Below are positions 1 to 6,172 of a stretch of 7,871 bases of DNA, piece by piece (the first letter of the stretch is position 1; each line of letters starts with the position of its first letter). The stretch comes from Saprospiraceae bacterium (GTDB lineage: Bacteria; Bacteroidota; Bacteroidia; Chitinophagales; Saprospiraceae). The notes under the pieces are model-generated. The model was not told the origin of the DNA. It searched no databases and was given only the letters and a program-made list of their open reading frames with translations. The stretch lies in assembly GCA_014379065.1 (NCBI GenBank), contig JACMMM010000367.1, positions 1 through 7,871 of the forward strand, given 5' to 3'. Position numbers and translations under genes: made by a program.

Positions 1-2
1 AG

Positions 3-215
3 AAACTGCAAAAAAGAATTGGTACGCTGACAGAAGAGTATAATGTCAGGACAGCTAAATTAAAACAAGCTGCGAAATTGGTCAATGAAGCTTTTGAGAT
101 CAGGAAAAAAGATGAAGTTGAGATAGATATTGGAAGGTTTAGCCAAATGCAACTGTCCGATTCCGAACACCCCCGTTCGCTTTCGGGCATTTTTGTTTAT
201 AAAAACAAGTCCTAA
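3..215 (+). CDS. C-terminal fragment of an unrecognised charged helical protein (5' end outside window)
   Basis: An open frame enters from the left edge (first full codon at base 3) and ends at TAA 213-215, giving 70 residues. The other two forward frames stop within the first 45 bases. The first ~50 residues are rich in Lys, Glu, Ala and Leu (for example TAKLKQAAKLVNEAF) and look like an amphipathic helix or coiled coil. The last ~20 residues (from SDSEHPRS) look low in structure. The first 120 bases are about 36% G+C, clearly lower than the permeases downstream, so the gene may have a different history. I do not recognise a family. The reverse frame set by positions 2, 5, 8 and so on is also open across 2-196, so coding in this direction is likely rather than certain. 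The next gene starts 81 bases later. Confidence 0.5.
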   Translation, partial: KLQKRIGTLTEEYNVRTAKLKQAAKLVNEAFEIRKKDEVEIDIGRFSQMQLSDSEHPRSLSGIFVYKNKS

Positions 216-296
216 ACCATTGAAAAACAATCACTTGAATCCTTGGCAATTAATTTGCCTTCAACATGGCAAGCACCATTTAAAAAATCTTTCGCC

Positions 297-785
297 ATGT
301 TACGCTCCCTACTTTTTGTTTTCTTGTTTGCGCTGATCACCTCCTGCACCAATCAGTTGCCCCTTGGCAGCCCCGAAATCACAACCCTGGAACCAGAGCC
401 TTATCATACCCAATACGACCGTTCGGCCCTGCAAAACTTGAAATGGCTGACGGGCGTATGGAAAGGAAAAGAAAATGGCCGCGTGATGGAGCAATCGTTC
501 CTGTTTCATACCAATGATATCCTGGAAGTCACGAGAACAGTGGACGGGAATCAAAAGGCCTCTCAGTTTGTCATTTGGAAAGATGGCCACTATTACTTCG
601 GCCAAAACCGGCAATGGATGGTGACCTGGATCAGCGCAAAAAACATCCGATTCGACCCATTGGCTCCTGGCTTGAACCCCATGACCTGGTCTAGGGTGAA
701 CGATGATAAATGGCATCTTTTGCGGCATACGGATAAAGGGGATGAAACCATTGTGATGGAACGCGTGGATGATATTAACTCCTAA
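297..785 (+). CDS. Small lipoprotein with DUF6265-like (lipocalin-type) domain
   Basis: The product is 162 residues. The N-terminus MLRSLLFVFLFALITSC is a lipoprotein signal: hydrophobic core at residues 4-14 and lipobox ITSC with Cys17 as the predicted lipidated residue. After a ~30-residue linker comes LKWLTGVWKG (48-57), the typical opening strand of small lipocalin-like beta-barrel families such as DUF6265. It is followed by alternating strands rich in Trp and Tyr, with a late element FDPLAPGLNPMTW near 119-131. The function of such barrels is generally unknown; binding of a small hydrophobic ligand is only a guess. I chose ATG 297 because a longer TTG start at 243 would place 18 non-signal residues ahead of the signal peptide. 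No Shine-Dalgarno sequence is visible. Its stop lies 12 bases before the 797-866 palindrome and 99 bases before the first permease, so co-transcription is possible. Family assignment is moderate; lipoprotein status is good. Confidence 0.75.
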   Translation: MLRSLLFVFLFALITSCTNQLPLGSPEITTLEPEPYHTQYDRSALQNLKWLTGVWKGKENGRVMEQSFLFHTNDILEVTRTVDGNQKASQFVIWKDGHYYFGQNRQWMVTWISAKNIRFDPLAPGLNPMTWSRVNDDKWHLLRHTDKGDETIVMERVDDINS

Positions 786-796
786 GTATTTGATAA

Positions 797-866
797 AACC
801 ACATAGTTCACATAGAGCACATAGTTTTGACAATCGGACTATGTGCTCTATGTGAACTATGTGGTT
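797..866. repeat. Perfect 29-bp inverted repeat with 9-bp-phased CACATAG triplets
   Basis: The left arm 797-825 and right arm 838-866 are exact reverse complements, with a 12-base loop at 826-837. Each arm is itself a triplet: CACATAG at 800, 809 and 818, and CTATGTG at 839, 848 and 857, all at 9-bp spacing. It lies between the lipoprotein stop (785) and the permease ATG (885), so it could act as an attenuator, terminator or mRNA stabiliser, although no T-run follows it. From memory, similar CACATAG-type palindromes recur between genes in many Bacteroidota genomes; I cannot confirm that here. The structure is certain, the role is not. Confidence 0.93.
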
Positions 867-884
867 AATCCCCCTATAAGGTTT

Positions 885-3266
885 ATGATCCAGAACAATC
901 TAAAAATTGCCCTCCGCAAACTCGCCAAACAGCCCACCTACACCTCGCTCAACATCCTCGGACTGGCGCTGAGCGTGGGCTGCAGCATTTTGATTTTTAC
1001 GCTGATTCGGTACCACCTCAGTTTCGATACCTACCACAAAAACGCCGACCGCATCCTGCGTATCATGATGGATGTGAAAACGGAAAGCGTGATGCCCTTC
1101 CCCGGCGTGCCCACGCCCATGGCAAAAACCTTGCGCGAAGAATGCTCTTTTGTGGAAAAAACGGCCATGCGTTCTGGCGAAGATGAGGTGCTCATCAGCG
1201 TCGCCAACCAGTCAGGTGGCAAGGACAAATACAAGGAGGAAGAAAAATTCGCCTGGGTAGAGCCTGAGTATTTTGATATCCTCGACCTGCCTCTGCTGCG
1301 GGGCGATGTGGGGGCTTTGGCCGAACCCAATACGGTGGTACTTTCCGAAAAATTGGCCCGGAAATATTTTGGTGAAACCGAGGCTATTGGGAAAACAATC
1401 CGGCAGAACAACCAAACAGATCTGCGGGTGGTCGGCGTTATGCAAGATTTGCCCGAAAACACGGATTACAAACACGAAATCCTGGCCTCCTGGGCCACTT
1501 TGAAAACCATTCCGGACGTTGCGAAAGACCTGGATTCCTGGGATGGTGCACGGGGCGAAAATTATTGTTTTGCCCTGCTAAAAGAAGGCCATGCTTTGAG
1601 CGAAATGGATCCCATGATGGCTGAATTCCGCAAAAAATACCCACATCCTGAGAAGGACGACCTGTTTCAGTACAAGGCCAAGCCTATGCTCGGTCTGCAT
1701 TTTGACACGGACTACGGTGCCGGTATGGACAAGAAATTCCTTTGGGCGCTTGGGTTCATTGGTTTGTTTCTGCTCATCACGGCCTGCGTCAATTTTATCA
1801 ACATGGCTACCGCACAAGCCCTCACCCGAGTGCGCGAAGTGGGCGTGCGCAAAGCACTGGGCAGCACCCGCGGACAGTTGTTTTGGCAATTTATGTCCGA
1901 AACAGGCCTGATCGTTTTGGCATCTCTCGCCGTTGGTTTTTTGCTTGCCTGGCTTGCCATGCCCTACATGAACGCGTGGCTGGACGAAACCATTCATTTT
2001 GACAATCCCACAGTGATTGCGCTGGCGGGTTTCTCAGTGGTTTTGGGTGTTTTTTTGACGTTTTTGGCAGGTTTTTACCCGGGGCTGATGCAGGCGCGGT
2101 TCAATCCGGTGATTTCGATGAAAGGTGCCTCGGAGTTGCCCACGAAGGGTGGTTTTTCGATGCGGCGGGTATTGGTGACGACGCAATTTGCCATTTCCCA
2201 GATACTTATCATCGGTGCAGCCGTGGTTACGGCGCAGATGCGTTACGCGCAAGATGCCGATTGGGGCTTTCGTCCGGGTACGGTATTGACCCTCGAAGTG
2301 CCCGATCGCGCCAAGAGTAACAGTCTGCAGCAGCAGATTTCGCAGTTGGCCGGGGTGAAAAGCGTGTCGCTTTGCTACCAACCGCCCACGTCGAGTTCCA
2401 ACAATCAGACCGGCGTTACCTTTGAAAACCGCCCCGAAGGCGAAGCCTGGTTGGCAAACGCCAAACCGGCTGATGCCCGGTATCTCGAAACCTTTGGCTT
2501 GCAATTGGTAGCTGGGCGCAACCTGCAACCGAGCGACACCACCCGCGAATTCATTGTAAATGAAACCTTTGTAAAGAAATTAAACCTCGCTTCCCCAGAT
2601 GAAATCCTGAACAAAAAGATTTCGCTGGGCAGTGTAAAAGCCCCTGTGGTGGGGGTTGTGCGCGATTTCCACAACTGGTCTCTGGCAGAGCCCATCGCTG
2701 CCATCGCAATCAGTTCTCGCGCCGACGATTACACTACTTGTGCCGTCCAACTCAATCCCGGCAATCCTGCCCCCGTGTTGGCGCAAATCCAGCGCGTTTG
2801 GGAGCAACATTTCCCCGACAATTACTACGAGTCCAAGTTTATGGATGAGCGCGTGGGCGAGCAATTGGAAACAGAAACCATGATCATGCGTTTGGCGCGC
2901 AGTTTTGCGGGGATCGCGATCTTTATTGGATGTCTTGGTCTGTACGGTTTGGCAACCTTCCTGGTGGCACAAAAACGCAAGGAAGTTGGCATCCGTAAAA
3001 CCTTGGGCGCCGGTGTTGCCGGCATACTCTGGCTCTTTGGGAAAGAATACACCCGATTGATTGTCATCGCTTTTGTGTTGGCAGCCCCGCTTGCGTGGTG
3101 GGTCATGGATGCCTGGCTGCAGGACTATGCCTATCGGATTTCGTTGGGGGCGGGCATTTTCGTGCTTTCGCTGTTGGTCACGTTTGGCGTGGCGGCCTTG
3201 ACGGTGGGATTTCAAAGTGTGCGGGCGGCTTTGGCAAATCCGGTCAATTCGTTGCGCAGTGAATAA
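885..3266 (+). CDS. ABC transporter permease, FtsX/MacB type (first of tandem pair)
   Basis: The product is a 793-residue inner-membrane permease. The order is: cytoplasmic NNLKIALRKLAKQ at the N-terminus; TM1 about 21-43; extracytoplasmic MacB-PCD-like domain about 44-280; TM2 284-308; cytoplasmic coupling segment REVGVRKALGSTRGQL (317-332); TM3 340-362; TM4 376-398; TM5 428-450; second extracytoplasmic domain about 452-668; TM6 671-694; coupling segment KEVGIRKTLGAG (699-710); TM7 722-744; TM8 753-776; and a cytoplasmic tail ending NPVNSLRSE. Two four-helix FtsX halves in one chain, about 800 residues, is the usual Bacteroidota form. Such permeases pair with a MacB/LolD-like ATPase to drive export or envelope processes; substrate unknown. 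I chose ATG 885 because an upstream in-frame GTG at 843 lies inside the palindrome and would add only repeat-derived residues. AAGG at 878-881 is a weak ribosome site. The frame is intact. Confidence 0.92.
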   Translation: MIQNNLKIALRKLAKQPTYTSLNILGLALSVGCSILIFTLIRYHLSFDTYHKNADRILRIMMDVKTESVMPFPGVPTPMAKTLREECSFVEKTAMRSGEDEVLISVANQSGGKDKYKEEEKFAWVEPEYFDILDLPLLRGDVGALAEPNTVVLSEKLARKYFGETEAIGKTIRQNNQTDLRVVGVMQDLPENTDYKHEILASWATLKTIPDVAKDLDSWDGARGENYCFALLKEGHALSEMDPMMAEFRKKYPHPEKDDLFQYKAKPMLGLHFDTDYGAGMDKKFLWALGFIGLFLLITACVNFINMATAQALTRVREVGVRKALGSTRGQLFWQFMSETGLIVLASLAVGFLLAWLAMPYMNAWLDETIHFDNPTVIALAGFSVVLGVFLTFLAGFYPGLMQARFNPVISMKGASELPTKGGFSMRRVLVTTQFAISQILIIGAAVVTAQMRYAQDADWGFRPGTVLTLEVPDRAKSNSLQQQISQLAGVKSVSLCYQPPTSSSNNQTGVTFENRPEGEAWLANAKPADARYLETFGLQLVAGRNLQPSDTTREFIVNETFVKKLNLASPDEILNKKISLGSVKAPVVGVVRDFHNWSLAEPIAAIAISSRADDYTTCAVQLNPGNPAPVLAQIQRVWEQHFPDNYYESKFMDERVGEQLETETMIMRLARSFAGIAIFIGCLGLYGLATFLVAQKRKEVGIRKTLGAGVAGILWLFGKEYTRLIVIAFVLAAPLAWWVMDAWLQDYAYRISLGAGIFVLSLLVTFGVAALTVGFQSVRAALANPVNSLRSE

Positions 3267-3276
3267 CGTTTTTACC

Positions 3277-5712
3277 ATGCTATCAAACTACCTCACCATT
3301 GCCCTACGCGCTTTGTGGAAAAACAAGGGCATTGCCGTCATCAACATCGTAGGTTTGTCCGTCGGATTGGCCTGTTTCGCGCTGTTTTTGTTGGACGTTC
3401 TGAACGAGTACAGTTTCGACCGTTTTCATGCAAAAGCCGAACGCTTGTTCGCTGTTTATGAAGGCATCGGTGAAATAAGTGGCCAGCCCGCCCAAAAATT
3501 GAGCGATTTGCCGATGCCGCTTGGCCCGGCCTTGAAAGCTGATTTGCCCGATGTCGAACGGTTTGCGCGATTGCAGGGTAGGGGAGAGACCTTCTTAGTC
3601 CGCACCCCGAACGGCGTGGTAGAAGAGTCGGCAAGTTTTGTGGATCCGGCGTTTTTCGAGATGTTCAGTTTTCCGTTTTTATACGGGAATAAAGGCTCCG
3701 CACTCGCCGCAGCGGACAACGTCGTTTTGACCAAGAAAATGGCGCAGAAACTGTTCGGGGAACCCAACCCAACGGGCAAAACACTGGAAATCAATATCGT
3801 CGGGGGAGATCATTTCGAGCCGTTTACTGTAGCTGCAATCGTACAGGATTTGCCCTCCAATTCGACGCTCCAGTTGGGCATTTTAATGCCGCTTGAAAAA
3901 TTCGCCGCCAGCGAACGCGGCAGGGAAGCCGCGACGAACTGGGGCCAATTGTCCATGCAAACGTTCGTCGAGTTGCGCCCGGGATCCAGCTTGCCAAAAG
4001 ACCCGGCCCGGATGGACCAGTTTTTCCTGAAATACTATCCCGATGTAGAAAAAACACTCCGCGCAAACGGCCTATGGAGCAAAACGGAGCCGCCCGTCAC
4101 CTACGGCCTTTTGCCCATTCAGTCGCTGCACCACGACCCGGATTTAGGTATGAATCCATCCCTTTCGCTAATATTACTGGCAATCGGCGGCATTATCTTG
4201 CTCATCGCCTGTATCAATTTTACGACGCTGGCGATTGGGCGTTCAGCAGGCCGGGCGCGAGAAATTGGGGTGCGCAAATTCGTTGGCGCGAGCCGGGGGC
4301 AACTTTCCCGACAATTTTTGGTGGAGGCTGTTTTGCTCAGCAGCCTTTCAACAGCGGCAGGCATAGCCTTGGCTACCGGGCTGCTGCCGGTTTTCAATCA
4401 ATTGACAGACAAGCAGTTGGTGTTTGATTTCAAACAATTCCCCGAACTTTTTTGGCTTGTCCCGGGGCTTGCCTTGCTGGTCGGCACTTTGGCAGGCAGC
4501 TACCCGGCCTTCGTGCTGTCCGGTTTTTCACCGCTTGAAACCTTGAAAAGCAAGTTTAAAATTGGCGGGGAAAACTGGTTCACCAAATCGCTCGTCACCT
4601 TTCAATTCGTGCTTTCGGTCGGATTCATCGCTTGCACTTTAATCATGTTGCGACAGATGGATTTTTTGCGCTCGAAAGACCTTGGTTTTGAGAAAGAAAA
4701 CGTCGTGATGGTGAATGCCGACGGTATGGCAGACCCGGCTAAAACCCTTGCCCGCTTTCGTCAGGCTCTGGCCAATCGCCCGGAAATTGGAAGTATAAGC
4801 GGCGCAGAATTTGCACTCGGCGCTGGTGTGAACGCGGGGAACAACCGGTTCGATTATCAGGGGAAGACCAAAACAATTTTTGAACATTTTATTGACCCGG
4901 AATATCTCCGCGTTCTGAAACTACCCCTTGTATCCGGGCGAAACTTCGACCCAAACTTGGTGCAGGACAGTGTGACTTCGGTAATTTTCAACGAAACCGC
5001 CGTCCGTAATTTCGGTTGGACGAACGAAACGGCACTCGGCCAGGTACTCACCGGCTACAATGCCGGCGACCCAAAGCGCAACCCCGTTGTGATCGGCGTG
5101 GTGCGCGATTATAATTTCCGCTCGCTCCACGAAAAGGTGTACCCGATGATGTTCACCATGTTCCATGACCGCATGCCGCGACAGTTTTTCGTGCGCATCG
5201 CTCCCGGAGACCCGCGCCGCGCACTCGACCAAATGCAGTCCGCTTGGGCCAGTGCGGAGCCAATTTTGCCTTTCCGCTATACCTTTTTGGATGAAAACCT
5301 CGCGAAATTTTATGCGTCCGAGTCCCGGATGAGTACGACCATTGGTTGGGCTGGCGGCATCGCCGTGTTTCTAGCGTGTTTGGGCTTGTTTGGTTTGGCA
5401 ACGCTTTCGACGCTTAACCGGACCAGAGAAATCGGCATCCGAAAGGTCTTGGGCGCATCGGTTGCAGGCATCACGGGACTTTTGACCAAAGATTTTTTGA
5501 AATTGGTGGGTATAGCCATTGTCATCGCCTCGCCCATTGCGTATTATTTCATGAACAAGTGGCTGGCTGACTTTGCGTACCGCATTGATATCCGGTGGTG
5601 GATGTTTGCAGTAGCAGGGGCAGTTGCAGTGGCCGTGGCATTTTTGACGGTGGGTTTTCAGAGTGTGCGGGCGGCCTTGGCGAACCCGATTAATTCACTG
5701 AGGAGCGAATGA
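3277..5712 (+). CDS. ABC transporter permease, FtsX/MacB type (second of tandem pair)
   Basis: The product is 811 residues and a paralogue of the preceding gene with the same plan: N-terminal NYLTIALRALWKNKG; TM1 about 19-42; first extracytoplasmic MacB-PCD-like domain about 43-292; TM2 296-320; coupling segment REIGVRKFVGASRGQL (328-343); TM3 349-371; TM4 390-412; TM5 436-458; second extracytoplasmic domain about 460-685; TM6 688-712; coupling segment REIGIRKVLGAS (717-728); TM7 741-760; TM8 774-796; tail NPINSLRSE. ATG 3277 is 10 bases after the upstream stop. In-frame codons back to GTG 3217 overlap the upstream gene and add no family-like residues, so they were rejected. No Shine-Dalgarno is visible, and translation may depend on coupling to the first gene. 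Outside the termini and coupling segments the two proteins differ widely, so this is an old duplication or two family members. Substrate and partner ATPase are not shown. Confidence 0.92.
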   Translation: MLSNYLTIALRALWKNKGIAVINIVGLSVGLACFALFLLDVLNEYSFDRFHAKAERLFAVYEGIGEISGQPAQKLSDLPMPLGPALKADLPDVERFARLQGRGETFLVRTPNGVVEESASFVDPAFFEMFSFPFLYGNKGSALAAADNVVLTKKMAQKLFGEPNPTGKTLEINIVGGDHFEPFTVAAIVQDLPSNSTLQLGILMPLEKFAASERGREAATNWGQLSMQTFVELRPGSSLPKDPARMDQFFLKYYPDVEKTLRANGLWSKTEPPVTYGLLPIQSLHHDPDLGMNPSLSLILLAIGGIILLIACINFTTLAIGRSAGRAREIGVRKFVGASRGQLSRQFLVEAVLLSSLSTAAGIALATGLLPVFNQLTDKQLVFDFKQFPELFWLVPGLALLVGTLAGSYPAFVLSGFSPLETLKSKFKIGGENWFTKSLVTFQFVLSVGFIACTLIMLRQMDFLRSKDLGFEKENVVMVNADGMADPAKTLARFRQALANRPEIGSISGAEFALGAGVNAGNNRFDYQGKTKTIFEHFIDPEYLRVLKLPLVSGRNFDPNLVQDSVTSVIFNETAVRNFGWTNETALGQVLTGYNAGDPKRNPVVIGVVRDYNFRSLHEKVYPMMFTMFHDRMPRQFFVRIAPGDPRRALDQMQSAWASAEPILPFRYTFLDENLAKFYASESRMSTTIGWAGGIAVFLACLGLFGLATLSTLNRTREIGIRKVLGASVAGITGLLTKDFLKLVGIAIVIASPIAYYFMNKWLADFAYRIDIRWWMFAVAGAVAVAVAFLTVGFQSVRAALANPINSLRSE

Positions 5713-5776
5713 CGACTGCAAGGGAGTGTTTTTTGACGGGATTTATAGGATCAACAGGATTTTAAAGAGCTATACA

Positions 5777-5972
5777 GCCGAGTGTTTGCCGTGCATATCG
5801 TTTCCCGTAGGGAATTCCTGTTTATAGTAAATCAAGGACCAATTTTAAAAACCCCGTATGGGGTTGCCTGACACTGCGAATGGCAACCCCATACGGGGTT
5901 TGGGAGATGATGCTGAAAAAACTATAAACAGGAATTCCCTACGGGAAACGATATGCACGGCAAACGCTTGGC
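5777..5972. repeat. Middle shell: 45-bp perfect inverted repeat, extendable to 52 bp (MITE/REP-like element)
   Basis: Arms 5784-5828 and 5921-5965 are exact 45-base reverse complements. They extend to 5777-5783 and 5966-5972 with two mismatches (5780/5969 and 5783/5966), both of which become G-U pairs in + strand RNA. Each arm holds a small self-complementary core, TTCCCGTAGGGAA at 5802-5814 and its complement in the right arm, plus GGAATTCC. No transposase and no clear target duplication lie beside it. The arm length and lack of coding potential suit a MITE or a REP pair of the kind moved by IS200/IS605-like REP transposases; this is inference. Confidence 0.92.
5849..5901. repeat. Inner shell: perfect 20-bp hairpin
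   Basis: Arms 5849-5868 and 5882-5901 are exact reverse complements around a 13-base loop (5869-5881). Each arm alone is also nearly self-complementary: AACCCC-GTAT-GGGGTT at 5850-5865. Its CCC-GTAT-GGG core resembles the CCC-GTA-GGG core of the middle shell. The hairpin is centred at about 5875, the same point as the middle palindrome (5874.5). It is preceded and followed by 20 and 19 unpaired bases that link it to the middle arms. It is GC-rich and would fold strongly, but no T-run follows it, so a plain terminator role is doubtful. Confidence 0.9.
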
Positions 5973-6090
5973 AGTAGCGTCCTTTTTGGAAGAAAAATCC
6001 TGTTCTTCCTGTTAATTCTGTCAAAAAAAGCTACGTCAACCTCGTCATTAAGAGTGCCTAACATCAATCTTTTGCCTGACATCCTTTGTC

Positions 6091-6120
6091 CATCGAATTA
6101 GTTGGATACCGCATCGAATT
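6091..6120 (+). promoter_or_regulatory. Possible operator: CATCGAATT direct repeat at 21-bp spacing
   Basis: CATCGAATT occurs at 6091-6099 and again at 6112-6120. The 21-bp offset is two DNA turns, so both copies face the same side of the helix, as expected for a dimeric or paired regulator site. They lie 53 to 82 bases before the PA14-OmpA start codon. This is only a pattern; a chance repeat is possible. Confidence 0.25.
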
Positions 6121-6172
6121 TTTATGGCCAGAATTCGGGATTGCCCGCTTTTTTGCCAAAAATATTCAAGCT

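Larger units (their letters stand above)
5729..6028. repeat. Outer shell of nested palindrome: imperfect 35-bp inverted repeat with 9-bp-phased triplets
   Basis: Arms 5729-5763 and 5994-6028 match as reverse complements at 29 of 35 positions by my alignment without gaps. They begin and end with runs of T and A (5729-5734; 6023-6028). Each arm contains three 9-base units. On the left these end in GGGATT, AGGATC and AGGATT (5735-5761); on the right they begin ATCCTGTT, TTCCTGTT and ATTCTGTC (5997-6023). The left arm starts 17 bases after the second permease stop, so the T-rich start may once have served as a terminator. From memory, ATCCTGTT-type repeats are common between Bacteroidota genes. 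Two further palindromes sit inside. Confidence 0.8.
5713..6172. other. 460-base gene-free region between permease operon and PA14-OmpA gene
   Basis: I see no credible coding frame here. Bases 5729-6028 are the three nested palindromes listed separately. The rest (6029-6172) is the leader of the PA14-OmpA gene. It contains imperfect direct repeats GCCTAACATC (6056-6065) and GCCTGACATC (6074-6083), a CATCGAATT pair (listed separately), and an AT-rich dyad TTTTTG-C-CAAAAA at 6150-6162, 10 bases before the start codon. I could not identify a confident Bacteroidota-type promoter (TTTG / TAnnTTTG). Confidence 0.7.

Noticed and set aside
171..200. Possible terminator (CCCG, loop, CGGG, then T-rich stretch)
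   Set aside because: The stem is only 4 bp with an 8-base loop, and it lies inside the open frame that ends at 215.
130..336. 68-residue forward frame overlapping the first two genes
   Set aside because: It overlaps the tail of the first frame and the signal peptide of the lipoprotein in another frame and has no protein-like features.
309..833. 174-residue reverse-strand open frame over the lipoprotein gene
   Set aside because: It is antisense to the lipoprotein with a clear signal peptide and lipobox, and its own N-terminus (LCALCELCGF) is translated palindrome sequence.
2580..3278. 232-residue reverse-strand open frame within the first permease
   Set aside because: It is antisense to transmembrane and coupling segments that match the permease family; it is a product of high G+C codon bias.
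797..6028. CRISPR array
   Set aside because: The repeats are inverted palindromes and 9-base tandem units, not direct repeats of about 30 bases with unique spacers, and no cas gene is present.
5864..6081. 10-base match TTGCCTGACA at 5864-5873 and 6072-6081
   Set aside because: A single short direct match that spans an arm-loop boundary in one copy; I see no further extension, so it is probably chance.
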